From Methylobacterium sp. (GTDB taxonomy: Bacteria; Pseudomonadota; Alphaproteobacteria; Rhizobiales; Beijerinckiaceae), in contig JADCCN010000002.1 of the NCBI GenBank assembly GCA_020252645.1, positions 372,001 to 436,000 of the forward strand: a stretch of DNA of 64,000 nt, in the 5' to 3' direction. Shown here one piece after another: positions 24,336 to 33,345 of the stretch. Every line of letters begins with the position of its first letter. Within the stretch, counting starts at the first letter, position 1. The notes under the pieces are model-generated. The model was not told where the DNA came from. It searched no databases and was given only the letters and a program-made list of their open reading frames with translations. The translations under genes and the position numbers were made by a program.

Positions 24336-25592
24336 ATGCGACCGTCAGCCACTGCCCCGAAATCCGCCGGGCTGCGCAATTATGCCATCGTCACGGCGGC
24401 CTATTGGGGTTTCACGCTGACGGATGGCGCCCTGCGGATGCTGGTGCTGTTCACCTTTTTCAAGCTGGGCTATTCGCCCTTCACGCTCGCCTTCCTGTTC
24501 CTGCTCTACGAGGCAGCGGGCATCCTCGCCAACATGATCGGCGGCTGGCTTGCCTCGCGGTTCGGGATCAAGCGGATGCTGGTCATCGGGCTGAGCACCC
24601 AGATCCTCGGATTTCTGACGCTCTCCGCCATGCAGCCGGGCTGGCCCTCGGCTTTCCTGGTAACCTGGGTGGTGCTGGCGCAAGGCATCTGCGGGATCGC
24701 GAAGGATCTGACCAAGACCGCGTCGAAATCAGCCATCAAGCTGACGGCGGCCGAGGCCAAGGGCCAGGGCGAAGGCCGTCTCTTCAAATGGGTGGCCTGG
24801 TTCACCGGGTCGAAGAACGCCATGAAGGGCCTTGGCTTCTTCCTCGGCGGCGTGCTGCTGGAAGCTTTCGGCTTTTCGCCCGCACTCTGGCTGATGGCAG
24901 GCAGTTTAGGCCTGATCCTCGCCGGCGTTCTGCTCTCGCTGCCCCCGTTGAAGGGCAAGGCGAAGGCGAGCAAGAATGCCCGCGAATTATTTGGCAAGAG
25001 CCGCGGCGTCAATCTGCTGGCTCTCGCGCGGGTTGGCCTTTTCGGCGCCCGCGATGTCTGGTTCGTCGTTGGCGTGCCGGTTTTCCTCTATGCGAATAGC
25101 TGGACCTTCCCGATGGTGGGCGCGTTCCTCGCATTCTGGACCATCGGCTATGGCGTGGTTCAGGCGGCTGCACCTGCCGTCGTGAGGCGTAGCGCTGACG
25201 GGCTTTCCAGCGAGGTTCCTGCGGCGCGGCTGTGGTCCCTCCTTCTCCTGCTGGTTCCCGCAGGCTTGACCGCCATCCTCGCGCTGGACCTTGCCCGCCC
25301 CGATCTGGTGCTGGTCACGGGGCTCTGCCTGTTCGGGGTGATCTTCGCGGTGAACTCCTCCGTGCATTCCTACCTCATTCTCGCCTACGCCGGATCGGAG
25401 AAGGCGGCCGAGGATGTCGGGTTCTATTACGCCGCCAATGCCCTCGGGCGCTTCCTTGGAACGCTGCTCTCAGGGCTGCTCTACCAGCTCGGCGGCCTTC
25501 CCGCCTGCCTGATCGGCTCGGCGGTGATGCTGGCAACAAGCTGGCTCGCAACCCAGGCTTTGCCTCAACGAAGCGAACATCGCGGCGATTGA
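24336..25592 (+). CDS. arsJ: ArsJ, organoarsenical (1-arseno-3-phosphoglycerate) efflux MFS transporter
   Basis: The 418-residue protein has about 11-12 membrane segments in MFS layout, with family-like stretches NYAIVTAAYWGFTLTDGALR, GIAKDLTKTASKSAIK and WFTGSKNAMKGLGFFLGG. It sits one base after the GAPDH stop, so the two are translationally linked. The exported organoarsenical breaks down to arsenate outside the cell. The start at 24336 follows the gapdh stop; an overlapping longer frame lies inside gapdh. Confidence 0.92.
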   Translation: MRPSATAPKSAGLRNYAIVTAAYWGFTLTDGALRMLVLFTFFKLGYSPFTLAFLFLLYEAAGILANMIGGWLASRFGIKRMLVIGLSTQILGFLTLSAMQPGWPSAFLVTWVVLAQGICGIAKDLTKTASKSAIKLTAAEAKGQGEGRLFKWVAWFTGSKNAMKGLGFFLGGVLLEAFGFSPALWLMAGSLGLILAGVLLSLPPLKGKAKASKNARELFGKSRGVNLLALARVGLFGARDVWFVVGVPVFLYANSWTFPMVGAFLAFWTIGYGVVQAAAPAVVRRSADGLSSEVPAARLWSLLLLLVPAGLTAILALDLARPDLVLVTGLCLFGVIFAVNSSVHSYLILAYAGSEKAAEDVGFYYAANALGRFLGTLLSGLLYQLGGLPACLIGSAVMLATSWLATQALPQRSEHRGD

Positions 25593-26034
25593 CCATCCCA
25601 GGCACCGCGCTGCCGCGAGATCAGGAGAGGGATCGCGTTTGAAGAGGCCGTCCGTCCTGCGGAGGATCATCTGTCGCAGGCCATCATCCGGCTGGTTGTC
25701 CTTGTCACTGTCATCATCGGTGAATGGATCCCGTCCAAAGTGCGAGGGATCATCATCGAGAGCGGGGATCGCGCTTCGAGCGCCGGTAGCAGGCTCGAAG
25801 CGCCTGTGAACGCTCGCATTTTCTCCGATCAATCTTTATCCTCTTGATCGGAAAAAAGCTCTGGGCAGGAAGGCGTCCACGAATCTGGGAGCAAGTCATT
25901 CCTCACGATGCTGATGGCCTGACCATCCGGAACATCGCCACAAGCTGGCTTGCTCGGTTGTTCGGGACTTGCGAATGTCATTCGCCTGCAACAAACCGCG
26001 GGCACCAATCCCGAAGATCATCTTGGAGGCCGTC
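25593..26034. other. Intergenic region after arsJ with a degenerate palindromic element
   Basis: No gene is supported in these 442 bases. A hydrophobic plus-strand frame (about 25638-25845) lacks a start codon and may be a gene remnant. At 25816-25862, GCATTTTCTCCGATC...TTGATCGGAAAAAAGCTCT looks like a decayed copy of the AGAGCATTTTCCGATC element. Confidence 0.5.
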
Positions 26035-27015
26035 ATGAACGCTCGGAACATGCTGATGGGCCTCGTGCTCGTGATGGGCGCGAGCTCAGTATCGAATGCG
26101 CAGGAGGGGAGGCTCGTTCTTTACACGAGCCAACCCAACAACGATGCCCAGCAGACCATCGATGCCTTCCGGGCCAAGTATCCGAAGGTGGAGATCAGCT
26201 TCGTGCGGGACGGCACGCCGCGCCTGATGGCGAAGCTTCGGACCGAATTGCAGGCCGGCGCGCCGCAGGCCGATGTGCTGCTGATTGCGGATAGCGTGAC
26301 GATGGAAGGCCTGAAGGCAGAGGGACGCCTGCTGGCCCACTCCGGCGCCAATCTTGCGGGCTATCCGGAAGGTCTGCATGACCCGCAGAAATTCTGGTTC
26401 GCGACCAAGCTGATCACCACCGGTATCATCTACAACACCAGGAGTCCCATCCGCCCGGAAAGCTGGGTGGACCTGCTGCGACCCGAGCTTCGCGGCCAGC
26501 TCGTCATGCCGAGCCCGCTGAATTCCGGTGCGGCGCTGATTCATGCCGCCACGCTGGTCGGGACCCTTCCGGGCGGGTGGGATTTCTATCGCAAGCTCAA
26601 GGCGAATGACGCGCTGGCAGGCGGCGCCAATGGCGATGTCCTGCGCCAGGTAGCCGGCGGCGAGAAGCTTGTCGGAATGATCGTCGATTTCCTGCCGATC
26701 CGCGAGAGGGCCAAGGGCGCGCCTGTCGAGTTCGTTTTTCCGAAGGAAGGCGTCTCTGCCGTCAGCGAACCCGTCGCTGTTCTGGCCAGCACTAAAAACC
26801 CGGATGCTGCAAAGTCATTCGTCGATTTCCTCCTCTCCGCGGAGGGGCAGGCTCTTGCCGCCCGGCAGGGCTATCTCGCGGCTCATCCCGCCGCTGCGGT
26901 TCCGGCTGGTTTTCCGGCGCGCGACAGCATCCGCCTGATGACGTTCGATCCTGCGAAGACGCTCCGCGAGGAAACGCGCATCCGCAAGGATTTTGCTGAT
27001 ATCTTCGGCCAGTGA
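26035..27015 (+). CDS. Extracellular solute-binding protein of an iron(III)-type ABC transporter
   Basis: The 326-residue precursor starts at 26035 after TTGGAGG, with a signal peptide MNARNMLMGLVLVMGASSVSNAQ. The mature part follows the FbpA/AfuA pattern: LVLYTSQPNNDAQQTIDAFRAKYPKVEISFVRDGT, ADVLLIADSVTMEGLKAEG, and a C-terminal SVDFLLSAEGQ-like region. Related proteins bind ferric iron, 2-aminoethylphosphonate or thiamine, so the ligand is open. It overlaps the permease gene by four bases. Confidence 0.88.
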   Translation: MNARNMLMGLVLVMGASSVSNAQEGRLVLYTSQPNNDAQQTIDAFRAKYPKVEISFVRDGTPRLMAKLRTELQAGAPQADVLLIADSVTMEGLKAEGRLLAHSGANLAGYPEGLHDPQKFWFATKLITTGIIYNTRSPIRPESWVDLLRPELRGQLVMPSPLNSGAALIHAATLVGTLPGGWDFYRKLKANDALAGGANGDVLRQVAGGEKLVGMIVDFLPIRERAKGAPVEFVFPKEGVSAVSEPVAVLASTKNPDAAKSFVDFLLSAEGQALAARQGYLAAHPAAAVPAGFPARDSIRLMTFDPAKTLREETRIRKDFADIFGQ

Positions 27016-28790
27016 GGATTGGCCTTTTCTCCAGCGAGGCCCCCTTTCTCGAACGGGAAGGACGCGGGCTTCTGCTTCTTGTCGCTCTCTGGCTGGCGGT
27101 GGCATCGGTTCTTCCGTTGGCCATGCTGGTGCGCACGGCAATGGGCGGCACGGAAGCCGGGCTTGCTGATCTCATGGCCGAATGGCGCCGTCCCTCGGTG
27201 AGGCGCGCCATCGGCAACAGCCTCGCCAGCAGCTTTGGCGCGATGGCGGTGTCGCTTCTTCTGGGTGGCGTCGCCGCGATGATGCTGGCGACGACGCGAA
27301 CGAGGGGACGGCGGCTTTTCGCGTTCCTGTTCACGCTTTCGATGCTGATCGCACCGCATGTCGCGGCATTGGCATTCAAGACCCTGGTTGGCCCCGCCTC
27401 GCCCGTCCTGCAGGCTTTTGGACTGGCGCCACCGCCGGGAAGCCCGAACCCGCTGCTCAGTTTCACCGGCATCGTCATCGTTCTTGGCCTCCACCACGCG
27501 CCCGTTGTGATGCTGACCCTGCTGGCAGGCATGCGGACCATTCCGCATGAACTCATCGAAGCCGCGCAGGTGGATGGTGCCCACCCGCTGCGGATCATCC
27601 GCGATATTCTGATGCCGCTGCTCGCCGGGCATTGGCTGGCGGCGGGAATGCTGGCTTTCGTCGCGGCCTTCGGGAATTTCGGCATTCCGGCGCTCCTGGG
27701 TTTGCCAGTGAACATCCTCACCCTGCCGACCCTGATCTATCGCCAGCTCTCCAGTTTCGGCCCCAATGTCCTGCCCGATGTGGCGGGGCTGTCGGTGCTC
27801 ACCATGCTTGTGGGCGGCGCGAGTATCGTGCTGGCCGTGCTGCTTCTGGGCCGGCGCGGGACGGCTCTTGAACCCGATCGGCAACTGAAAGCCTTCTGGT
27901 CGCCCGGATGGCCCGGGCGCGCGATCATCTACACGAGCGGAATGATTCTGTTGCTCGTCGCCTTGGTCCTGCCGGTCTTGTCGCTGCTGGCAGCCTCGCT
28001 GGTGCCGAGCTATGGCGTGCCCCTGACATTGGAGACAGCGACCGGCCGCGCCTATGCGGAGGTGCTGTTCCGGCAAGCCTCCACGCGCGAGGCCTTGCGC
28101 ACCTCCATCGGACTTTCGGGAATGGCGGCGGCGATTCTGGCGATGCTGGCCATCCCGCTGGCCTTCGCCATCCATCGTTTTGCGGGAAGCAGCCGGGCGC
28201 TTTTCATGTTGCTCATCGAGCTGCCCTATGCCTTGCCCGGCATCGTGATCGCCATTGCGGCGATTCTTCTGTTCCTGCACCCGTTGCCGCTGCTGGGTTT
28301 CAGCCTCTATGCGACGCCCTGGATCATTCTCGTGGCCTATCTCGTTCGGTTTCTGCCGCTTGCAGTCAAACCGGCGCTGGCCTCGATGGGAACGATCGCC
28401 CCGGCCATGGAGGAGGCCGGCGCGCTTTGCGGCGCCCGTATGATGCGCAGGCTCGTCACGCTCATTCTTCCCACCCTGCTGCCGGCCCTGTGTGCGGGCG
28501 GGTTGACGGTGTTCCTGATGGCATTTTCGGAACTCACGGTCTCGGCGCTGCTCTGGAGCGCCGGCAGCCGCACTCTGGGCGTTGTTGTCTATGGCCTTGA
28601 GGAGGCGGGGCTCACCACCGAAGCCTCCGCGATGGGAATCGTGACGATCGGGATCGTCGGGCTGGTCATGCTGGTGATTGACCGCATGAGCGGTCTTCTG
28701 CCGCCGGGCTCCGTGCCGTGGAATGTTGCCGAGGACGAGTGCTCCGTCGGAAACCGGTTGTCACGAGACCGTCAAGCCCGCGCGCCCTAG
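27012..28790 (+). CDS. Two-domain ABC transporter permease (FbpB-like)
   Basis: The 592-residue protein has about 12 membrane segments in two halves, each with an EAA-type loop: IEAAQVDGAHPLRIIRDILMP near 190 and EEAGALCGARMMRRLVTLILP near 470. This is the fused form typical of iron(III) and 2-aminoethylphosphonate importers. It begins with GTG at 27012 inside the stop of the binding-protein gene. No ATP-binding gene follows: palindromic elements begin at the stop codon. The last ~20 residues (after VPWNV) have no family character. Confidence 0.9.
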   Translation: MRIGLFSSEAPFLEREGRGLLLLVALWLAVASVLPLAMLVRTAMGGTEAGLADLMAEWRRPSVRRAIGNSLASSFGAMAVSLLLGGVAAMMLATTRTRGRRLFAFLFTLSMLIAPHVAALAFKTLVGPASPVLQAFGLAPPPGSPNPLLSFTGIVIVLGLHHAPVVMLTLLAGMRTIPHELIEAAQVDGAHPLRIIRDILMPLLAGHWLAAGMLAFVAAFGNFGIPALLGLPVNILTLPTLIYRQLSSFGPNVLPDVAGLSVLTMLVGGASIVLAVLLLGRRGTALEPDRQLKAFWSPGWPGRAIIYTSGMILLLVALVLPVLSLLAASLVPSYGVPLTLETATGRAYAEVLFRQASTREALRTSIGLSGMAAAILAMLAIPLAFAIHRFAGSSRALFMLLIELPYALPGIVIAIAAILLFLHPLPLLGFSLYATPWIILVAYLVRFLPLAVKPALASMGTIAPAMEEAGALCGARMMRRLVTLILPTLLPALCAGGLTVFLMAFSELTVSALLWSAGSRTLGVVVYGLEEAGLTTEASAMGIVTIGIVGLVMLVIDRMSGLLPPGSVPWNVAEDECSVGNRLSRDRQARAP

Positions 28791-28890
28791 AGCATTTTCC
28801 GACCAGGTGGATACCGGCTGTTCGAAGAAAATGCGGTAAATCAAGAGCTTAGAGCGGTCGACCTGATTGAGGCAGATCGGCAACCGCTCT
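28789..28890 (+). repeat. Palindromic element of the AGAGCATTTTCCGA type
   Basis: AGAGCATTTTCCGACCAGG with a GGATACCGG core and GAAGAAAATGC forms the first hairpin. AGAGCGGTCGACCTGATTG and GGCAACCGCTCT form the second. It overlaps the last bases of the permease gene and abuts family A copy 3. Confidence 0.85.
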
Positions 28891-29269
28891 AGAGCATGCT
28901 GTGAAAAAGTGGAATCCGGTTTTTCACAAAAAAGCATGCGATAACAACAAGATAAGAGCATGATGTGCTTCCGTCTGAACACAGCATGCTCTAGGTGCCT
29001 GTGTTCGGCTTCATCGCGATCAAGACCATGCGTGCGCTGGCAACGCTGCTCATCTGCGTAACGGCGGTCCTTGTTTTCCTGCGGATCGCATGCGCGATCG
29101 ACCCCAGGGTCCAATCCCTGCCGCGGCAAAAAAAGACGTAACGCGAACCCATGTCTTGCGAAACCCGGGGATCGGCGCAGACCGCATTCAAAGCCCATGG
29201 CGAACAAGACGGGGCAAAGAGGGAACGATAGAGGATAATTCTAAATTATCTTGCAAATTCAACAGTTTG
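28791..29269. other. Repeat-filled intergenic region before tRNA-Ser, with a doubtful small ORF
   Basis: The first 200 bases are two palindromic elements (28789-28890, 28891-28992). After them a plus-strand frame, 28995-29141, could encode 48 residues with one hydrophobic segment (ATLLICVTAVLVFLRIACAI) and a basic tail. It follows an in-frame TAG directly and has no good ribosome binding site. It may be a gene remnant or a small membrane protein. The final 130 bases show nothing recognisable. Confidence 0.5.
28891..28992 (-). repeat. Palindromic repeat family A, copy 3 (inverted)
   Basis: Read on the minus strand, it matches copies 1 and 2 with about four differences, including one mismatch in the main stem (CTGTG for ATGTG). 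Its orientation is opposite to copy 2 at 18365. This leaves the sensor system, ars genes and ABC transporter genes between a pair of inverted repeats. Confidence 0.9.
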
Positions 29270-29359
29270 TGGCGGACAGGGAGGGATTCGAACCCTCGAT
29301 AGAGTTGCCCCTATACACGCGTTCCAGGCGTGCGCCTTCAACCACTCGGCCACCTGTCC
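29270..29359 (-). tRNA. tRNA-Ser (anticodon GGA)
   Basis: Read on the minus strand, the 5' acceptor strand GGACAGG pairs with CCTGTCC before the discriminator G and an encoded CCA. The D-loop GGCCGAGTGGTTGAAGG, the anticodon loop CTGGAAC and the T-arm GGTTCGAATCC are all clear. A long variable arm marks it as serine-type. The total is about 90 nucleotides. The 3' end faces the repeats and the ars/ABC-transporter module. Confidence 0.96.
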
Positions 29360-29609
29360 GTCCGCCTGCGCCCGTCAGGCGCACGCATTTCTTTCCGATG
29401 TGAAGCCATGGGCATACATCAGGCGAAAGTCGCGCGGTTTATGGCGGGAGGCCTGACAAAATGCAAGGCGGCTCGCGGCGCTTTTCGAAAGCCGGCGTCG
29501 CTTTTCTCAAACCGGGTCACGTTCCCGCGAGAGTGCGGCGACCGCCCTTGCGCGAAAAGCGCGGCGGCCCCAGCTTTCGGGTCCATCATCGGCTCTTCTG
29601 GAGGTTGCC

Positions 29610-30260
29610 ATGTTCTTCGCCCGCAAAGCCGTCACGCTCCCTCGCGCCGAAGAGGCGCTGCCGGGCCGCTCGCAGGCCATCCCCATTGCGGCGACGCATT
29701 GGGTGTTTCGCACGCCGCTGAACGGGCCGATCCCGGAGGGCTTCGAGGAGGCCGTGTTCGGCATGGGCTGCTTCTGGGGAGCCGAGCGCAAGTTCTGGCA
29801 GATCGGCGACGGCATCTGGAGCACGGCCGCGGGTTACGCCGGCGGCTTCACGCCGAACCCCACCTACGAGGAGACCTGCTCCGGCCGCACGGGCCATACG
29901 GAGGTGGTGCGCGTGGTTTATGACCCCTCGAAGGTGAGCTTCGCCGATCTCCTGCGCGTCTTCTGGGAGAATCACGATCCGACGCAGGGCATGCGGCAGG
30001 GCAATGATGTCGGCACGCAATATCGCTCGGCGATCTTCGCGGCCAGCGCGGCGCAGCTCGGCGAGGCGAAGGCCTCGCGCGAGGCTTATCAGGCGCGGCT
30101 GAAGTCGGCGGGATACCCGGACATCACGACCGAGATCGCACCCGCCGGGCCGTTCTACTTCGCCGAGGAATATCACCAGCAATATCTGGCGAAGAACCCG
30201 AACGGCTATTGCGGGCTCGGCGGCACGGGCGTCTCCTGTCCGATCGGGCTCAAGACATAG
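29610..30260 (+). CDS. msrA: Peptide methionine sulfoxide reductase MsrA
   Basis: MsrA reduces methionine-S-sulfoxide in proteins using thioredoxin. The 216-residue protein has the catalytic GCFWG (Cys54), [32 protein letters not shown], and a C-terminal region with resolving cysteines ([13 protein letters not shown]). An N-terminal extension of about 45 residues precedes the core, as in several alphaproteobacterial MsrA proteins. TGGAGG precedes the ATG. It is a single gene between tRNA-Ser and nhaA. Confidence 0.95.
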   Translation: MFFARKAVTLPRAEEALPGRSQAIPIAATHWVFRTPLNGPIPEGFEEAVFGMGCFWGAERKFWQIGDGIWSTAAGYAGGFTPNPTYEETCSGRTGHTEVVRVVYDPSKVSFADLLRVFWENHDPTQGMRQGNDVGTQYRSAIFAASAAQLGEAKASREAYQARLKSAGYPDITTEIAPAGPFYFAEEYHQQYLAKNPNGYCGLGGTGVSCPIGLKT

Positions 30261-30361
30261 AGCACGTCTCGTTTTGATGGAATCAAAACCGTGCTCTATC
30301 TTATTGTTTTGTAGCATGTTGTTACGCAAAATCGGTATCCAATTTTGCGAGGGCATGCTCT
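30259..30361 (-). repeat. Palindromic repeat family B, copy 2 (inverted)
   Basis: This is the reverse complement of the copy at 18261-18363, with about five differences. It starts in the msrA stop codon and ends at the nhaA stop codon, filling the whole convergent gap. Each transcript would end inside this hairpin-rich sequence, so it may serve as a bidirectional 3' end. Confidence 0.88.
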
Positions 30362-30365
30362 GGCG

Positions 30366-31544
30366 TCAGGAGCCGTCAGGCGCACGCTTCGCGGCGATCC
30401 ACAGCACCAGCACGCCGAAGATCGCGCTTGCGAGCGATCCCATGATCACGCCGAGGCGCAGGCGGTCCTGCAAGGCGGGATCGCTGAAGGAGAGCGAGCC
30501 GATGAAGAGGCTCATCGTGAAGCCGATGCCGCAGAGCACGGCCGCGCCATAAACCTGAAGCCAGGTGGAGCCGGCGGGCCTGGGTGAAAGCCCGGCCCGC
30601 ACGGCGATCCATGTCGCGCCGAAGATGCCGAACTGCTTTCCCAGGAAAAGGCCGAGGATGATGCCCATCGTCAGCGGGGCGAATAAGGCATCAAGCCCCA
30701 TCCCGGCCAGTGGCACGCCGGCGTTCGCGAAGGCGAAGATCGGCACGATGAGGAAGGACACCCACGGCTTCAGCCCATGTTCGAGCTCCTCCAGCGGCGT
30801 CGCGGCGGATTTCGTGAGCAGCGGAATGACAAAGCCCATGGCGACACCGGCGAGCGTGGCATGCACGCCGGATTTCAGCACCAGAGCCCACATCACGATG
30901 CCCACCAGCATATAGGCTGCGATGCTCCGCACGCCGAACCGATTGAATGCGACGAGAATCGCGAGGCAGATGACAGCGAGCCCCAGCATGGGGAGCGAGA
31001 GCTTCGCCGTGTAGAACAGGGCGATCACCAACACCGCCATCAGATCATCGATGATCGCGATGGCCAGCACGAAGACCTTGAGGCTGAAGGGCACAAGCCG
31101 GCCCAGCGCCGCGATGAGGCCGACGACGAAAGCGATGTCGGTCGCGGTCGGCACCGCCCAGGCCGTCATGTTCTGCGGCGAACCGCTGTTGAGCGCCACG
31201 AACAGCAATGCCGGCACCGCGAAACCGCCGCAGGCGGCGATGAGCGGAAGCACGGCGCGCCGCCAATCGGAAAGTTCGCCGGCGAGAAACTCGCGCTTGA
31301 TTTCGAGGCCGACGAGCAGGAAGAAAATGGCCATCAGCCCGTCATTCACCCAGAGACGCAATGGCTTGGCGATCGCGAAATCACCGATGGCCACGTGAAT
31401 GGGAAAGCCGAGAAACGCCGAATAGACGCCGGACAAGCCGGAATTGGCAAAGATCAGCGCGAGGATGGCAGAGCCCGCCAGGGCAAGGCCCGCCCAGCGT
31501 TCCATCGTGGTTTGGTCACTCGCGGTTTGGTCACTCGCGGCCAT
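30366..31544 (-). CDS. nhaA: Na+/H+ antiporter NhaA
   Basis: NhaA expels sodium in exchange for protons across the inner membrane. The 392-residue protein has about 12 membrane segments, FLLVGLEIKREFLAGEL, ATDIAFVVG and the paired aspartates of the ion site in AIIDDLMAV. The start at 31544 follows a strong GGGAGGGG site. The first codons include a 15-bp exact tandem duplication, giving the repeat DQTASDQT before the first helix. A longer frame to 31592 has no RBS. Confidence 0.95.
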   Translation of the reverse strand: MAASDQTASDQTTMERWAGLALAGSAILALIFANSGLSGVYSAFLGFPIHVAIGDFAIAKPLRLWVNDGLMAIFFLLVGLEIKREFLAGELSDWRRAVLPLIAACGGFAVPALLFVALNSGSPQNMTAWAVPTATDIAFVVGLIAALGRLVPFSLKVFVLAIAIIDDLMAVLVIALFYTAKLSLPMLGLAVICLAILVAFNRFGVRSIAAYMLVGIVMWALVLKSGVHATLAGVAMGFVIPLLTKSAATPLEELEHGLKPWVSFLIVPIFAFANAGVPLAGMGLDALFAPLTMGIILGLFLGKQFGIFGATWIAVRAGLSPRPAGSTWLQVYGAAVLCGIGFTMSLFIGSLSFSDPALQDRLRLGVIMGSLASAIFGVLVLWIAAKRAPDGS

Positions 31545-31666
31545 TGGCACCCCTCCCTTTCGGCCGGGATGCCAGGCGCTTCCCAAGTCCATGTCCCGGT
31601 GTTACTCGGTAGGGAGGAGTTAGAGCCGGGTTGGCCATTCGCCAAGCCCGAACGAGGAATGGCCTG

Positions 31667-32209
31667 ATGATCGAACGCCTTCTGGAGCGGTTTTTGTTTG
31701 CGAGCCGCTGGCTTCTCGCGCCCTTCTACGTGATGCTCGTGGCTGCCTTGGGCGTGCTGCTGCTGAAGGCGGGTCAGGAGCTGGTGCATTTCGTCGGCCA
31801 TGGTTTCACGGCCACCGAATCAGAGGTCATCCTCGGCGTGCTGGCGCTGGTGGACCTCACGCTGACTGGCTCGCTGATCGTGATCGTGATCTTCTCCGGC
31901 TACGAGAATTTCGTGTCGCGCATCGATCCGGGCCAGACCGAGGACTGGCCCGAATGGATGGGCAAGATCGACTTCACCGGTCTGAAGCTGAAGCTGCTCT
32001 CGTCCATCGTGGCCATCTCGGCCATTCAGGTGCTCAAGGCCTTCATGAACGTGAAGAACACCTCGGATCGTGATCTCACCTGGCTGGTGGCGATCCATAT
32101 GGTCTTCGTGGTGTCTGGCCTCATCATGGCGCTGACGGATCGCTTCTCGGAAGCGTCACACGGCAAGAAGATGAGCGAAACGAAGGCCGGCACCGAACGC
32201 GGCCAATGA
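31667..32209 (+). CDS. YqhA/UPF0114-family membrane protein
   Basis: The 180-residue protein has about four hydrophobic segments and the family stretches ERFLFASRWLLAPFY, EVILGVLALVDLTLTGSLIVIVIFSGYENFVS and KLLSSIVAISAIQVLKAFM. The function of the family is not established. GAGGAAT precedes the ATG at 31667. Its stop lies 15 bases from the convergent ptsN stop, leaving no room for a shared terminator. Confidence 0.88.
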   Translation: MIERLLERFLFASRWLLAPFYVMLVAALGVLLLKAGQELVHFVGHGFTATESEVILGVLALVDLTLTGSLIVIVIFSGYENFVSRIDPGQTEDWPEWMGKIDFTGLKLKLLSSIVAISAIQVLKAFMNVKNTSDRDLTWLVAIHMVFVVSGLIMALTDRFSEASHGKKMSETKAGTERGQ

Positions 32210-32224
32210 CAGGGCCATGCGGCT

Positions 32225-32689
32225 TCAGGCCGCGCGCGGCGAGGATTCAGAGGTCAGGATCGCGAAGAGCGCAGCAGGGTCATCCGCCTGCCGCAGCATC
32301 TGCACTTGCGCGGGCGAGCGGAAGAACCGCGCCACGCGCGAAAGCGCCTGCAAGTGATCGGCGCCCGCGCTTTCCGGCGCCAGAAGCACGAAGACCAGGT
32401 CCACCGGCTGGCCATCGACCGATTCGAAGTCCACGGGCCGTCCGAGCCGGGCGAAGAGCCCGAAGAGATGCGGCAGGCCGGGAATCGCCGCATGCGGGAT
32501 CGCCACGCCCTGCCCGATGCCGGTGGAGCCGAGACGCTCCCGCTGGAGCAGCTGATCGAAGATGATGCGCTCCGGGCGGCCGCTGATTTCGGCCGCACGC
32601 AGGGCGAGCTCCTGCAGGAGCTGCTTCTTGCCGTTGGGCTTTAGATCCGAAAGCACAGCCTCCGGAACAAGGAGTGACGTAAGCGCCAT
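32225..32689 (-). CDS. ptsN: PTS IIA-like nitrogen regulatory protein PtsN (EIIA-Ntr)
   Basis: PtsN is the end acceptor of the nitrogen phosphotransferase chain and regulates potassium and nitrogen functions by its phosphorylation state. The 154-residue protein has the phosphorylated His66 in GQGVAIPHAAIPGL. The start at 32689 (MALTSLLVPEAV) gives the usual N-terminus. It is the last gene of the lptC-A-B-rpoN-hpf-ptsN block, the classic rpoN neighbourhood. Confidence 0.93.
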   Translation of the reverse strand: MALTSLLVPEAVLSDLKPNGKKQLLQELALRAAEISGRPERIIFDQLLQRERLGSTGIGQGVAIPHAAIPGLPHLFGLFARLGRPVDFESVDGQPVDLVFVLLAPESAGADHLQALSRVARFFRSPAQVQMLRQADDPAALFAILTSESSPRAA

Positions 32690-32772
32690 GACACCTGACC
32701 AAGCAGGCGGCGTGCCGTTCTGCATCGCCGACCCGAAAGTTGCACCCAGAGGGCTGTTCCGCCCCGCCCCTA

Positions 32773-33345
32773 TCAGCCGATATCAACCCAGCCGTAATGG
32801 CCATCCTTACGGCGGTAGAGCACATTCACGCGGCCGGTGCCAGCGTTTCGAAACACGAGGACGGGGAGATCCGATTTCTCGAAGGCCTCCACGGCGGAGG
32901 TGGTGCTGTGGCGCGGGGCATTCGCGACGGCCTCGGCAATGATCACCGCGCCGGCACCGGTGGTCGCCACCACATCATCCTCGTCTTCCTCCGAATGGTC
33001 GAAGGCGGCCGGGGGGCTGGTGTCGAAACCGTCCATCGGCACACGATCCGCGCCGTGCCGGTCCTTCTTGCGCTTGAATCGGCGCAGGGATTTCGCGATC
33101 CGCTCGATGGCGACGGAAAGCGAATGATAGGCATCGGGCGCTTCGCCCGTCACATGCATCACAGGGCCATGGTCGAAGCGCACGGCGCATTCGGTCTTGA
33201 AGCCGATGCCGTCGCGCGAGACCGTGACATGGCCGGTGAAGTTGGAATCGACGTATTTCCGGATCACTTCGTTGAGGCGATGCTCGGCCTGGTGGCGCAG
33301 CACTTCTCCAAGATCGATGTTCTTGCCGGAAACACGGATTTCCAT
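32773..33345 (-). CDS. hpf: Ribosome hibernation-promoting factor, long form
   Basis: Long HPF dimerises 70S ribosomes in stationary phase. The 190-residue product has the N-terminal S30AE domain (MEIRVSGKNIDLGEVLRHQAEHRL), an acidic linker (HSEEDEDDV), and the C-terminal dimerisation domain (LPVLVFRNAGTGRVNVLYRR). The length and two-domain build show the long type. It lies between rpoN and ptsN, as in most alphaproteobacteria. Confidence 0.94.
   Translation of the reverse strand: MEIRVSGKNIDLGEVLRHQAEHRLNEVIRKYVDSNFTGHVTVSRDGIGFKTECAVRFDHGPVMHVTGEAPDAYHSLSVAIERIAKSLRRFKRKKDRHGADRVPMDGFDTSPPAAFDHSEEDEDDVVATTGAGAVIIAEAVANAPRHSTTSAVEAFEKSDLPVLVFRNAGTGRVNVLYRRKDGHYGWVDIG

Noticed and set aside
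25638-25845. Hydrophobic frame after arsJ as a membrane protein gene
   Set aside because: No start codon in frame and it ends in a decayed repeat; treated as a possible remnant only.
29270-29359. tRNA-Ser as the attachment site of an integrated island carrying the ars genes
   Set aside because: No integrase gene and no repeated tRNA 3' end were seen; only the orientation would fit.
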